Source: Polaribacter vadi (GTDB taxonomy: Bacteria; Bacteroidota; Bacteroidia; Flavobacteriales; Flavobacteriaceae). Taken from it: 64,000 nt of DNA. The notes under the pieces are model-generated. The model was not told the origin of the DNA. It searched no databases and worked only from the letters and a program-made list of their open reading frames with translations. The DNA lies in the NCBI RefSeq assembly GCF_001761365.1, contig NZ_CP017477.1, positions 3,152,001-3,216,000 of the forward strand, given 5' to 3'. This document shows, piece by piece, positions 1 through 9,022 of this stretch (its first letter is position 1; each line of letters begins with the position of its first letter). A program made the position numbers and the translations under genes.

Positions 1-130
1 CATCGATTCCTAAAGAAATAACTCTGTTTAAACCATCGTAATTGCCAGAAATAGTGTCAAACATTTTAGCAACTTGCTCTTTTTTTCCTAAAGTTGAATC
101 TTTGTAAGGATTAATTTTTTCTGCTGACAT
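1..130 (-). CDS. ubiE: Demethylmenaquinone methyltransferase, N-terminal fragment
   Basis: The gene is cut by the left window edge; only the first 43 codons are present, with ATG at 130. The visible start ([12 protein letters not shown], then KKEQVAKMF, then the [14 protein letters not shown] segment) matches the N-terminus of the UbiE/MenG SAM-dependent methyltransferase family. In a menaquinone-using flavobacterium this enzyme makes menaquinone from demethylmenaquinone. The SAM-binding motifs lie outside the window, so the call rests on the N-terminal segment only. It is transcribed leftward, 44 bp downstream of the Nfu gene and on the same strand, so the two may share a transcript. Confidence 0.75.
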   Translation of the reverse strand, partial: MSAEKINPYKDSTLGKKEQVAKMFDTISGNYDGLNRVISLGID

Positions 131-174
131 CTATGTTTGATTTATACTAAATATAATTATTTTTCTGCTAACTT

Positions 175-1080
175 CTAACCATTAATGGCTATAACTTCGT
201 TTACTTGATTTGGCAACATGTCTTTTAACAACGCTTCAATTCCGTTTTTTAAAGTTGCTGTAGAAGATGGACAACCACTACAAGCGCCTTGTAAAACTAC
301 GCTCACAACCTTATTCTTTTCATCATAAGATCTAAAAGCAATATTACCTCCATCACCAGCTACAGCAGGTTTTATATATTCGTCTAAAATATCTGAAATT
401 TGAGCAGGAATTCCTTCTAACTCAATAACTGGAGCAATTGTTTCTTTGTTTGTTACAGTTTCTAAAGTTGGTAATTCTTTAATGATGGTTTTTCCTTCCA
501 CTAAATACTCGCGAATAAACGTTCTTACTTCAGCAAAAACCTCTTTCCATTCCACCATATCGTATTTGGTTACAGAAACATAATTATCAGAAATAAAAAC
601 TTCTTTTACGAAAGGAAAATTAAAAATTGCTTGTGCTAAAGGAGAAGATTTACTTGCTTCTTCTATATTTTTAAACTCAACATCTGTTTGTGTTAAATTC
701 TTGTTTGTACCAAACTTCATTACTCCAGGGTTTGGGGTAACTTCTGCATATACTTCTATGGCTTCTTTTTTTGTTGATGAGGTTTGTTCGTTTACAACCA
801 CATTTCCATCATTTAAATAAGCTTGAATTTGTTCTGCAACTTCTTCTTGTACATCTTGCCATTCCACAATATCAAATCGTTGAATTGCAATAAAATTAGC
901 GGTAACAAATATCTTTTTTACAAAAGGTAAATAAAATAATTGTTGCGCTAAAGGAGAGTTTTTTGCTTCGTCTATATTTGCGAATTCATAACTACCTCCA
1001 TTTATTAAAACTTGTGTGCTATTAAATTTTAAAATGGTTTCGTTTGTAGTTTCTTGAATAGTAATTTTTGTCTCTTGCAT
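175..1080 (-). CDS. NifU/Nfu-type iron-sulfur scaffold with duplicated Nfu N-terminal domain
   Basis: Protein of 301 residues. Two consecutive Nfu N-terminal-like domains (about 10-95 and 113-200) share the pattern SPLAQ...FPFVK...F..DIVEW, showing an internal duplication. A C-terminal NifU-like domain follows (about 225-300) with the cluster-binding motif GACSGCPSS (C267, C270). Such proteins carry Fe-S clusters to apo-enzymes in the cytoplasm. Most Nfu proteins have one N-terminal domain, and the two-copy form is, from memory, common in Flavobacteriia. A TAnnTTTG box lies 18 nt upstream of the ATG, so it probably has its own promoter. The following gene is ubiE/menG. Confidence 0.93.
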   Translation of the reverse strand: MQETKITIQETTNETILKFNSTQVLINGGSYEFANIDEAKNSPLAQQLFYLPFVKKIFVTANFIAIQRFDIVEWQDVQEEVAEQIQAYLNDGNVVVNEQTSSTKKEAIEVYAEVTPNPGVMKFGTNKNLTQTDVEFKNIEEASKSSPLAQAIFNFPFVKEVFISDNYVSVTKYDMVEWKEVFAEVRTFIREYLVEGKTIIKELPTLETVTNKETIAPVIELEGIPAQISDILDEYIKPAVAGDGGNIAFRSYDEKNKVVSVVLQGACSGCPSSTATLKNGIEALLKDMLPNQVNEVIAING

Positions 1081-1098
1081 GTTCTAAAGTATAAGTTG

Positions 1099-1127
1099 CA
1101 AAATTAAGGGAAAAAACTGAATTCCAA
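1099..1127 (-). promoter_or_regulatory. Bacteroidota-type promoter of the Nfu gene
   Basis: On the minus strand TTG (1127-1125) is followed after 18 nt by TAATTTTG (1106-1099), matching the Bacteroidota consensus TTG-N17-21-TAnnTTTG. The predicted start site leaves a leader of roughly 15 nt before the ATG at 1080. Confidence 0.6.
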
Positions 1128-1131
1128 CAAA

Positions 1132-1165
1132 AAAGACCTTGCATATTTATATATACAAGGTCTTT
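1132..1165 (-). terminator. Rho-independent terminator of the OmpP1-like gene
   Basis: Ten-base inverted repeat AAAGACCTTG/CAAGGTCTTT with a 14-nt loop, followed on the minus strand by a T run. It lies 17 bp downstream of the stop of the outer-membrane protein gene and just before the Nfu promoter. Confidence 0.8.
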
Positions 1166-1182
1166 ATTATAGAGAAAATTTA

Positions 1183-2586
1183 TTATAAACTTATAGAAAC
1201 GGTTCCTGTAAAAAATCTGTTATCTAAAGTTAATTTTGTTGCATCAACATTAAAACCAGAATAGAAATTATAAGCACCAGTTCTGTTGCTATTACTGTAG
1301 GCAAAATCTACTTTAAAATTCCCGAAATTATAACCAGCTCCAAACGAATAGCCAGTAACGTCATCTAATTGTAAAGCACTACCAGGATTAAAATTATTAT
1401 TTTCAAAAGGAGTTTGCTCATAAGAATAACCACCTCTAACACTAAATTTGTCTAAACGCCATTCTGTACCAATGTTCAGATTATGCGTATTTCTAAAATC
1501 GTTTTGAAAAGCTTGGTTTTCAGCGGAAAAATCATCTTCAGAAAGTGTAATTCCTTTATAATTTTTATTGCTATAATCTAAGCTTAATAAGCCGTTTTTA
1601 CCAAAAATAAATGCAGTACTCGCTGTTAATTTACTTGGGGTTCTTAATCTATAAAATAATTGTTGCGAAGGGAAAAAACCATCAGCTGTATTATCATATA
1701 TTAAGTTATCATTACTAACAATAATTTCTGTATCACCGAAAAAACCTTCATTATTTACAATATTACTATCTTCAATAATTTCTGAAAACCAAGTTGGTGT
1801 TTGGTAAGACAAACCAAATCTAAAACTTTGGTTAGCTCTATAAATAAAACCTAAATTAGCAGAAAAGCCAGTTGCAGTTGTAAAGTTTTCTTGGTATAAA
1901 TTAGCATCTAATTCATTTCCATCAACATCACTATTAAATTCAGTTAAAGTAGATTGCTGGTTAAAATTTAAATCATAAAAATTAAGTCCTAATCCAACAT
2001 GTAGCTTCTGGTCATAGACAGAAGAAAAACCAAAATTCACTTCACTTAATTCACCTGCAAAGGTATTATTAAAGCGTTGCTCATCTGCAATACCATAAAC
2101 TAAAGCAGGGTTATTTGTGTCTAAAGGATATTCTGTAAACGTTGCAACTCCACTATTACCTTGTGCTAAAAAGCTGTTGTTAAAATCTTTTGTAATTCTA
2201 TAATTAATACCAACTGCAAATTTACTCCAATCCGATTTGTAAGCACTGTCAAAAACCAAAACAGCTCCTGCTTGCGACAAATTTGTATACTGATTTTGAT
2301 TTATTAAGTTAGCACCATAATAATTTGATTTAATTTCTGTATTTCTAGAATTAAGTGTTCCAGAAAACGAACTATTGTTAAATACTGATAATCCTGCAGG
2401 ATTTACATTCATAGATGAAATATCTCCACCTAATGCTCCAAAAGCACCACTCATTGCTGTAAATCTAGCAGTTCCATTTTTATCATCTTGAGAAAACAAA
2501 ATTGCTAAATCTTGGTAACTTAATGATTGAGAAAATGACGTGAATGCAGTGAATGTAAATATAGCTGCTATAAAAAGTTTTTTCAT
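1183..2586 (-). CDS. OmpP1/FadL-family outer membrane beta-barrel protein
   Basis: Protein of 467 residues with a signal peptide (about 1-19, ending SFSQ). The N-terminal part has the family hallmark MSGAFGALGGDISSMNVNPAGL, where the NPA-type turn belongs to the FadL hatch, and the rest alternates polar and hydrophobic residues like a beta-barrel. It ends in a short aromatic/hydrophobic strand (TVSISL). FadL relatives import hydrophobic compounds; in Bacteroidota they are often labelled hemin or aromatic transporters without proof, so the substrate is unknown. The gene lies 30 bp after the lipoprotein gene on the same strand, probably in one transcript, and is closed by a terminator. Confidence 0.85.
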   Translation of the reverse strand: MKKLFIAAIFTFTAFTSFSQSLSYQDLAILFSQDDKNGTARFTAMSGAFGALGGDISSMNVNPAGLSVFNNSSFSGTLNSRNTEIKSNYYGANLINQNQYTNLSQAGAVLVFDSAYKSDWSKFAVGINYRITKDFNNSFLAQGNSGVATFTEYPLDTNNPALVYGIADEQRFNNTFAGELSEVNFGFSSVYDQKLHVGLGLNFYDLNFNQQSTLTEFNSDVDGNELDANLYQENFTTATGFSANLGFIYRANQSFRFGLSYQTPTWFSEIIEDSNIVNNEGFFGDTEIIVSNDNLIYDNTADGFFPSQQLFYRLRTPSKLTASTAFIFGKNGLLSLDYSNKNYKGITLSEDDFSAENQAFQNDFRNTHNLNIGTEWRLDKFSVRGGYSYEQTPFENNNFNPGSALQLDDVTGYSFGAGYNFGNFKVDFAYSNSNRTGAYNFYSGFNVDATKLTLDNRFFTGTVSISL

Positions 2587-2616
2587 ATTTTTTGAAATTT
2601 TCTTTTAAATATTATA

Positions 2617-3690
2617 TTAATTTCCTCTTCTAGATGATGATGAAGATGATCTTCTACTAGAACTACTTGTTCCAGAACTTCTTGAAGATGAAGAACTACT
2701 TCTTGTATTTGTAGAGGATGATCTTGAGCTTCTACTTGATGAAGTTGATGCTCTATTGGTATTAGATGATGATCTTCTATATGTAGAGTTGTTACTTCTA
2801 GAATTTGTACTTCTTCTATTAACAGTAGAAGTTCTTCTTGATGGTGTAGAACTTCTTCTAACAGAAGATGAACTTCTACTACTTGTTGTACTTCTTCTTG
2901 TAGGACTTGTAGTGTTTCCATTTCTTACAGTTCCAGTAGATCTTCTACTCGAAATAGTACTGTTTCTGTTAGATGTTCCAACTGACCTTCTATTATGTAC
3001 AGAGCTATTTCTTCTGCTTGTAGAAATTCTATTTCTTGAACTTATAGTGTTCGTATTGTTTCTTCTTCCATAAGTATAGCTTCTATTGTTATAAGATCTA
3101 GTATTATACCATCTTGAAGCATAAAATCCACGATTCCAACCCCAATTATTATGATATGGGTGCCAGTAAGGATTTCCTCCCCAATATGGATTTCCATAAC
3201 CATAGTTAAAACCCCAATAATTGTAATTGTTGTAAAATCTCCAATTGTTGTTGTATCCCCAATAGTTGTATCCCCAATTATTAAATCCACCACCCCAATA
3301 AGGGTCGTTTATAAGATTTATGTTTACAACAACATCGTTGTTTTCATAACCCCAAGGTTGACTTGCATCGTAATTTAAGGTTTCATCAATAAGTTCGTCA
3401 TCAACATAATCAGTAGTAGAATTGTAAGAATCTACATCAACAAAAATCTCATTGTCTTCGATATTTTGAAGCGCATTCAATTTTTTTGTAAAATAATCTT
3501 CTTCATAATCATCATACTCTTGTTCATTCATAACAATTACTTTTTGTTCATTGTTAGCTGGAGTTACATCTCCATAAATACCATCATCATTGTAAACACT
3601 TTGGTAAGTTCCGCAAGAAACTAATAACAAATTAGCTGTTACAATTAAGATAAGTTGATGTAGCTTTAAATTTTTATAGTGTAGTTTCAT
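2617..3690 (-). CDS. Lipoprotein with acidic head, Trp/Tyr/Gly/Asn-rich middle and Arg/Ser-rich tail
   Basis: Protein of 357 residues of unknown function. The lipobox LLLVSC puts the lipidated cysteine at residue 26. Residues 30-120 are acidic (many D/E). Residues 125-190 are built from short aromatic repeats such as NNWGYNYWGY and NPYWGG. Residues 195-357 consist almost only of Arg, Ser, Thr and Asn, with repeated RRSS, SRSS and RRST pieces and no lysine. The low complexity gives long open frames on both strands, but only this frame has a signal peptide and lipobox. It is most likely surface or periplasm exposed; the basic tail could bind polyanions such as LPS, DNA or peptidoglycan (inference). 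It precedes the OmpP1-like gene by 30 bp. Confidence 0.8.
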   Translation of the reverse strand: MKLHYKNLKLHQLILIVTANLLLVSCGTYQSVYNDDGIYGDVTPANNEQKVIVMNEQEYDDYEEDYFTKKLNALQNIEDNEIFVDVDSYNSTTDYVDDELIDETLNYDASQPWGYENNDVVVNINLINDPYWGGGFNNWGYNYWGYNNNWRFYNNYNYWGFNYGYGNPYWGGNPYWHPYHNNWGWNRGFYASRWYNTRSYNNRSYTYGRRNNTNTISSRNRISTSRRNSSVHNRRSVGTSNRNSTISSRRSTGTVRNGNTTSPTRRSTTSSRSSSSVRRSSTPSRRTSTVNRRSTNSRSNNSTYRRSSSNTNRASTSSSRSSRSSSTNTRSSSSSSRSSGTSSSSRRSSSSSSRRGN

Positions 3691-3729
3691 AATGGTATGT
3701 TTTATGTATTATTCTTTATTGATGTTTTA

Positions 3730-3762
3730 TTGCATTAAAAACACTAAAATATAGTAGTTTTG
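3730..3762 (+). promoter_or_regulatory. Possible proS promoter
   Basis: TTG (3730-3732) and TAGTTTTG (3755-3762) are separated by 22 nt, slightly longer than usual. They lie about 80 nt upstream of the proS ATG, in the divergent gap between the lipoprotein and proS. Confidence 0.35.
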
Positions 3763-3842
3763 TATCAATTTTGAAAAAGATTTCAATCTTTTAACAAAAT
3801 TTTCACTTGAAATAATGCAAAATTTGTGCCAAAGTATAGGTT

Positions 3843-5321
3843 ATGAGTAAAAAGTTAACGAAAAGATCAGAGGATTATTCTAAATGGTATAATGAATTAG
3901 TTGTTAAAGCTGATTTAGCAGAAAATTCAGCTGTTAGAGGTTGTATGGTTATAAAACCTTATGGATATGCTATTTGGGAAAACATGCAGAAAGAGTTGGA
4001 TAGAATGTTTAAAGAAACAGGTCATGAAAATGCCTATTTCCCACTTTTTGTTCCTAAAAGTTTATTTGAAGCAGAAGAAAAAAATGCTGAAGGATTTGCA
4101 AAGGAATGTGCAGTAGTAACTCATTATCGTTTGCAGAATGATCCTGATAATCCAGGAAAATTAAGAGTAGATCCAGAAGCTAAATTAGAAGAAGAATTGG
4201 TAGTAAGACCAACATCCGAAGCTATTATTTGGAATACCTATAAAGGATGGATTCAGTCTTATAGAGATTTACCTTTATTGATAAATCAATGGGCAAATGT
4301 TGTTCGTTGGGAAATGCGTACTCGTTTGTTTTTAAGAACTGCAGAGTTTTTATGGCAAGAAGGACATACAGCACACGCAACAAAAACCGAAGCAATTACA
4401 GAAGCAAAACAAATGCAAGATGTCTATGCAGAATTTGCCGAAAATTTTATGGCAATGCCTGTAATTAAGGGTGTAAAATCTGATAGTGAACGTTTTGCAG
4501 GTGCAGAAGATACCTATACAATTGAAGCTTTAATGCAAGATGGAAAAGCTTTACAAGCAGGAACAAGTCATTTTTTAGGACAAAACTTTGCCAAAGCTTT
4601 TGATGTAAAATATACTTCAAAAGAAGGGAAACAAGAATATGTTTGGGCAACTTCTTGGGGTGTTTCTACACGTTTAATAGGAGGTTTAATAATGACGCAC
4701 TCAGATGATTTAGGTTTGGTGCTTCCTCCAAAGTTAGCTCCAATTCAAGTGGTAATTGTTCCCATTTATAAAAATGATGAACAATTAGAAGCAATTTCAG
4801 AAAAAGTAAACTTTTTAGTTAAAGATCTGCGTAAAAAAGGAATCTCTGTAAAGTTTGATGACAGAGATACTTTTAGACCAGGGGCAAAGTTTGCAGAATA
4901 TGAATTAAAAGGAGTTCCTATTAGAATTGCTATTGGAAATCGAGATATAGAAAACGGAACTTTAGAAATTGCAAGAAGAGATACTTTAGAAAAACAAACT
5001 ATTTCTCAAGATGATACAGTAGTTTTTATAGAGAAGCTTTTGGAAGAAATTCAACAGAATTTATTCGATAGAGCAATTAACTTTAGAAAAGAACATACTA
5101 CAGAAGTAAACGATTTTAAAGAATTTAAACAAGCAATAAAAAATACAGGTGGTTTTGTTTCTGCTCATTGGGATGGAACAGAAGAAACCGAAGATAGAAT
5201 TAAAGAATATACAAAAGCTACAATTAGATGCATTCCAAATGATGCTATTGAAGAAGAAGGTGTGTGTGTTTTAACAGGAAAACCTTCATCAAAAAGAGTA
5301 TTATTTGCAAAAGCTTATTAA
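3843..5321 (+). CDS. proS: Prolyl-tRNA synthetase, archaeal/eukaryotic type
   Basis: Protein of 492 residues, the length of the short ProRS type that lacks the bacterial editing insertion. Class II signatures are visible: [20 protein letters not shown] (motif 2 region starting near residue 121), then [25 protein letters not shown], and a motif 3 region around [15 protein letters not shown]. An anticodon-binding domain follows (about 300-400, beginning [14 protein letters not shown]) and then the C-terminal ProRS domain. It charges tRNA-Pro with proline in the cytoplasm. It stands alone on the plus strand, divergent from the lipoprotein gene and 106 bp ahead of tRNA-Glu, which has its own promoter. 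Confidence 0.98.
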   Translation: MSKKLTKRSEDYSKWYNELVVKADLAENSAVRGCMVIKPYGYAIWENMQKELDRMFKETGHENAYFPLFVPKSLFEAEEKNAEGFAKECAVVTHYRLQNDPDNPGKLRVDPEAKLEEELVVRPTSEAIIWNTYKGWIQSYRDLPLLINQWANVVRWEMRTRLFLRTAEFLWQEGHTAHATKTEAITEAKQMQDVYAEFAENFMAMPVIKGVKSDSERFAGAEDTYTIEALMQDGKALQAGTSHFLGQNFAKAFDVKYTSKEGKQEYVWATSWGVSTRLIGGLIMTHSDDLGLVLPPKLAPIQVVIVPIYKNDEQLEAISEKVNFLVKDLRKKGISVKFDDRDTFRPGAKFAEYELKGVPIRIAIGNRDIENGTLEIARRDTLEKQTISQDDTVVFIEKLLEEIQQNLFDRAINFRKEHTTEVNDFKEFKQAIKNTGGFVSAHWDGTEETEDRIKEYTKATIRCIPNDAIEEEGVCVLTGKPSSKRVLFAKAY

Positions 5322-5367
5322 GAGAAAAATTAATTGAAAAAAAAAAGTAATTTTTTTTAAAAAATTA

Positions 5368-5397
5368 TTGCACAATTTAAAAAACGTTGTATATTTG
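5368..5397 (+). promoter_or_regulatory. Promoter of tRNA-Glu (and probably rpsT)
   Basis: TTG (5368-5370), a 19-nt spacer and TATATTTG (5390-5397) match the Bacteroidota housekeeping promoter exactly. The tRNA begins 31 nt after the -7 box. Confidence 0.8.
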
Positions 5398-5427
5398 CAC
5401 CCGCAATTAGGAACATTTAATTGTTAT

Positions 5428-5499
5428 GGTCCGTTCGTCTAGGGGTTAGGACGCATGGTTTTCATCCATGTAACACGGGTTCGATTCCCGTACGGACTA
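5428..5499 (+). tRNA. tRNA-Glu (anticodon TTC)
   Basis: A 72-nt cloverleaf: 7-bp acceptor stem GGTCCGT/ACGGACT (first pair G-U), D stem GTCT/GGAC, anticodon stem CATGG/CCATG with loop TTTTCAT giving anticodon TTC, T stem ACGGG/CCCGT with loop TTCGATT, discriminator A. CCA is not encoded. It is followed 36 bp later by rpsT. Confidence 0.98.
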
Positions 5500-5535
5500 C
5501 AAAAGTTTTAATAAGAAACAAGAGGTAAAGAAATT

Positions 5536-5787
5536 ATGGCAAATCACAAGTCAGCATTAAAGAGAATTAGAAGTAACGACGCTAAAAGGCTTCGTAACAA
5601 ATATCAGCACAAAACAACTCGTAACGCAGTTAGAGATTTACGTGCAATTGAAGATAAAACAGAAGCAGAAACTAAATTGGGTAAAGTTATTTCTATGCTA
5701 GATAAATTAGCTAAAAAGAATATTATTCATAAAAATAAAGCAGCTAACTTAAAATCTCAATTGACTAAAAAGGTTTCTGCATTATAA
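5536..5787 (+). CDS. rpsT: 30S ribosomal protein S20
   Basis: Protein of 83 residues, normal for S20. It starts [20 protein letters not shown], the typical S20 opening, and is lysine/arginine-rich with the conserved central helix [30 protein letters not shown]. It binds 16S rRNA early in small-subunit assembly. It lies 36 bp after tRNA-Glu, so it is probably read through from the tRNA promoter, and is closed by a strong hairpin. Confidence 0.98.
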   Translation: MANHKSALKRIRSNDAKRLRNKYQHKTTRNAVRDLRAIEDKTEAETKLGKVISMLDKLAKKNIIHKNKAANLKSQLTKKVSAL

Positions 5788-5812
5788 TATATTTTATACT
5801 TCTATAAAACTT

Positions 5813-5845
5813 AAAAACTCTTAATTTTAATTAAGAGTTTTTTTT
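5813..5845. terminator. Bidirectional terminator between rpsT and rodA
   Basis: Twelve-base arms AAAAACTCTTAA (5813-5824) and TTAAGAGTTTTT (5831-5842) with a 6-nt loop. T runs follow on the plus strand (to 5845) and on the minus strand, so it can end both converging transcripts. Confidence 0.85.
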
Positions 5846-5871
5846 GTGATAAATTTTTCGAAAACCTGTTT

Positions 5872-7152
5872 TTAAAAATCATAATTTTTATGAGCATCTA
5901 ATCTTATAAATATAAATAGTAAGATTGTAAAACCCCAAAGAGAAGAGCCTCCATAACTAAAAAAGGGCAATGGAATACCTACAGTTGGTAATAATCCTAT
6001 TACCATCCCAATATTAACAATAACGTGGAAAAATAAAATAGAAGCTAAGCTGTAACCATATATTCTTCCAAATTTGTTTGTATGCGATTCCGCTAAATAT
6101 ATTATTCTATACATTAATAGCATAAATAGAATTATAACAAAACTACTCCCTAAAAATCCCCATTCTTCACCTACTGTGCTAAAAATATAATCTGTATGTT
6201 GTTCAGGAACAAAATCACCTTGAGTTAAATTGCCATTTAAAAATCCTTTTCCACTTAAGCCACCAGAACTAATAGTTAGTTCAGATTGATATGAATTGTA
6301 TCCAATATTTCTATTATCAACCTTTAAACCTAACAATACTTCAAAACGATCTCTATGGTGTTGTTTAAAAACATTGTTATAAGTATACCCTGTTCCAAAG
6401 ATAAATAATGCTATAATCGCATAAATAGCTATTACTTTATGCCAGTTAAATCTTAAAAACCTTTTACCTCCTCTATAAATAATATAGGCTACAACAATTG
6501 TAATTATAATAAAAAGTGACAAAAACATTTTACTTGCACCAAAAAAAATGGTTAAAATAAATAATGTAATAAAAGTTATTCCTAATAAAATGTAATTAAG
6601 AGTTAAACCTTCTCTATGTAAAACAAAAAAGAAAGCAAGATAAATAAGTGCAGAACCAGCATCTGGTTGAAGAGTAATTAGAAATGCCGGAAAAAATATA
6701 ATAATGAATGCCTTTATCTGATTTTTTATCAACTTAAAATTATACTGCCTGTCACTTAATAATTTAGCAACAGCAAGTGCCGTAAAAGCTTTCATAAATT
6801 CAGATGGTTGTAGCCCTAAAACCCCAAAATTAAACCAAGATTTTGCTCCATTAATTTCTTTACCAAAAGGGAATAAAAGTATTAACGAAAAAATTGATAT
6901 TATATAAAAAATACTAGCATATTTTTCATAAAATTTTGAATTAAAAAAAAGAATAAGAATAATAAGTGGAATGGTTAAAACAATAAAAATTAACTGTTTA
7001 CCATATTTTGTAGCAAAACCTATAAGTTCAACATCTTCTTCAGTTTTTGAAGCTGCAAAAATATTAACCCAACCAAACCCAACTAAAGCTATATAAATAA
7101 AAACTAAAATCCAGTCTATACCTGCAAATATATTATTTTGTTCTTGACGCAA
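5872..7152 (-). CDS. rodA: Rod-shape peptidoglycan glycosyltransferase RodA
   Basis: Protein of 426 residues with about ten hydrophobic segments, of the SEDS (RodA/FtsW/SpoVE) family. Visible hallmarks include GAKSWFNFGVLGLQPSEFMK, the Asp-containing LQPDAGSALIYLAFF, the HTDYIFSTVGEEWGF loop and the C-terminal GIPLPFFSYGGSS. RodA polymerises glycan strands from lipid II in the inner membrane and works with the transpeptidase encoded just upstream. Its start overlaps the end of mrdA by 20 bp, indicating coupled translation. It is the last gene of the mreBCD-mrdA-rodA operon. Confidence 0.97.
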   Translation of the reverse strand: MRQEQNNIFAGIDWILVFIYIALVGFGWVNIFAASKTEEDVELIGFATKYGKQLIFIVLTIPLIILILFFNSKFYEKYASIFYIISIFSLILLFPFGKEINGAKSWFNFGVLGLQPSEFMKAFTALAVAKLLSDRQYNFKLIKNQIKAFIIIFFPAFLITLQPDAGSALIYLAFFFVLHREGLTLNYILLGITFITLFILTIFFGASKMFLSLFIIITIVVAYIIYRGGKRFLRFNWHKVIAIYAIIALFIFGTGYTYNNVFKQHHRDRFEVLLGLKVDNRNIGYNSYQSELTISSGGLSGKGFLNGNLTQGDFVPEQHTDYIFSTVGEEWGFLGSSFVIILFMLLMYRIIYLAESHTNKFGRIYGYSLASILFFHVIVNIGMVIGLLPTVGIPLPFFSYGGSSLWGFTILLFIFIRLDAHKNYDF

Positions 7153-9022
7153 TTTCTTCTAAGGGTTTTTGAATTTGTTTGTCATAAATTTCTTGCAAGC
7201 TCATATTTAACATATTCAATTCTCTGTGTTTATTTTTCTCAGAGATTTTTCCGTTAATATATTTTTCGATCATTAAACTGGTTATTGGAGCTGCAATTGT
7301 AGAACCATAACCCCCATTTTCTACAAAAACAGCTAAGGCTATTTTCGGATTGTCTTTTGGTGCAAATGCCACTAAAATAGAATGATCTTTTAATTGTTCT
7401 TTTATTCCATCAACAATAATAAAATTTTCTGCAGTTCCTGTTTTTCCACAAATATCAATATCTTTAACTTGGGACCATTTTCCTGTTCCTGTTTTAAAAA
7501 CTTCGTGCATTGCTTCTATAACAGGCGAAAAGTGTTGTTTATCTATGGTTGTTTTTTTAGCTTCTGTGTAGTTTGGATTGTCAATAAAAGCAGTGTCAAT
7601 TTTTTTAACGATGTGTGGAGTAAAAAAATAGCCTCTATTTGCAATAGCAGCAGTAAAGTTTGCTAATTGTATAGGGGTTGTTAACACCTCACCTTGACCA
7701 ATTGCATTTGATATAGTTGTAGACCCATTCCAAGAATATCTATAACGACTATCATAATAATTACCATCAGGAATTAATCCTTTTTGGCCTGCAGGTAAAT
7801 CATAGCCTAAAAAATTACCCAAACCAAAACTAGCCACATGATCGTGCCAGGTATTTAAACCTTCAGTCGGGTTGTTGTCTTTTTCTACAATTCTTTTATA
7901 AGTATTTGAAAAATAACTGTTACAAGACTTTGCAATAGCTGTTTTTAATTGAATTGGACTTCCGTAAATTCCACAATGGCAACCCATAAATTCACCAGCT
8001 CTGTTTCCATATCTATAACCTCCATAACACTTAAATGCAGTTTGCTGATTAATTACATTTTCTTGCAAACCAATTAAGGCATTCATCATTTTAAAAGGAC
8101 TTCCAGGAGCATAAGCTGCTAATAAACCTCTGTCGTAACTTGGTTTGCTAATGGTATCATTAAATAAAAGAACAGAATTTTTTGATCGTTTTCTACCAAC
8201 TAACATATTAGGATCGTAAGAAGGAGCAGTTACTAAGGCTAAAATTTCTCCAGTAGAAGGTTCTATGGCAACAATTCCCCCACGTTTTCCTTTCATTAAT
8301 TGTTGCGCATATAATTGTAATTCTATATCTAACGTAAGGACTAGGTCTTTTCCATTTTCAGGTAATGTATCGTAAACTCCGTCTTTGTAAGATCCTGTAA
8401 CCTTGTTAAATCGATTTCTATGTAAGTATTTTTTACCTTTTCTACCTCTTAAAATATCTTCATATTGTCTTTCTACACCATCTTTTCCTTCTAATTCTCC
8501 TTGTTCATAATAATTGCTATTTCTTGCTTTTTCTTCATTAACTTCACCAATATAACCTAAAACATTAGCAGCAGCTTTGATTGGATAATCTCTAATAATT
8601 CTTTTTTGGATAAAAAAACCAGTGTATTTATGTAGCTTTTCTTGTAAAAATGCAAAATCTTCTTTTGCTAATTGTTTTAAGAAAACAGATGCTAAATAAG
8701 GAGCATAATCTTCTGCCTTTTGAAGACGTTTTATAAAATCTTCTTTATCGATTTTTAGAAGTTTACAAAACTCTAAAGTATCTATAGCTTTTACTTGATT
8801 TGGTTGCACCATTACATCATAAGAAAGTTGATTGGCAACTAATAATTTACCATTTCTATCATAGATATAACCACGTTCAGGATAGTCGTAAATTGTTTTT
8901 ACGGCTGCATTATGGATTGGATCATAACTTTCGCTTCTAATTATTTGTAATTGAAACAAACGCCCAATAAAAACAATTCCGATTAGTGTAATCAGAAAAT
9001 AGAGTAAAAAACTTTTTTGCAT
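7133..9022 (-). CDS. mrdA: Penicillin-binding protein 2 (elongation transpeptidase)
   Basis: Protein of 629 residues with an N-terminal membrane anchor (about 5-25), a dimerisation/pedestal region and a transpeptidase domain. Catalytic motifs are S308-PFK (nucleophile S308, K311), S366-C-N and K527-T-G. The PBP2 label rests on pairing with rodA and the class B architecture. Between the first two motifs lies a cysteine cluster, C332 and C348/C350 (MGCHCG), which could bind zinc. It cross-links side-wall peptidoglycan as partner of RodA. It begins 1 bp inside the mreD stop (TAATG) and overlaps rodA by 20 bp. Confidence 0.96.
   Translation of the reverse strand: MQKSFLLYFLITLIGIVFIGRLFQLQIIRSESYDPIHNAAVKTIYDYPERGYIYDRNGKLLVANQLSYDVMVQPNQVKAIDTLEFCKLLKIDKEDFIKRLQKAEDYAPYLASVFLKQLAKEDFAFLQEKLHKYTGFFIQKRIIRDYPIKAAANVLGYIGEVNEEKARNSNYYEQGELEGKDGVERQYEDILRGRKGKKYLHRNRFNKVTGSYKDGVYDTLPENGKDLVLTLDIELQLYAQQLMKGKRGGIVAIEPSTGEILALVTAPSYDPNMLVGRKRSKNSVLLFNDTISKPSYDRGLLAAYAPGSPFKMMNALIGLQENVINQQTAFKCYGGYRYGNRAGEFMGCHCGIYGSPIQLKTAIAKSCNSYFSNTYKRIVEKDNNPTEGLNTWHDHVASFGLGNFLGYDLPAGQKGLIPDGNYYDSRYRYSWNGSTTISNAIGQGEVLTTPIQLANFTAAIANRGYFFTPHIVKKIDTAFIDNPNYTEAKKTTIDKQHFSPVIEAMHEVFKTGTGKWSQVKDIDICGKTGTAENFIIVDGIKEQLKDHSILVAFAPKDNPKIALAVFVENGGYGSTIAAPITSLMIEKYINGKISEKNKHRELNMLNMSLQEIYDKQIQKPLEEIASRTK

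Noticed and set aside
2583..3293. Long open frames on both strands overlapping the Arg/Ser-rich lipoprotein
   Set aside because: They come from low-complexity TCT/AGA-rich DNA, give repetitive Leu/Glu/His- or Leu/Val-rich products and lack starts or signals; only the lipoprotein frame has a lipobox.
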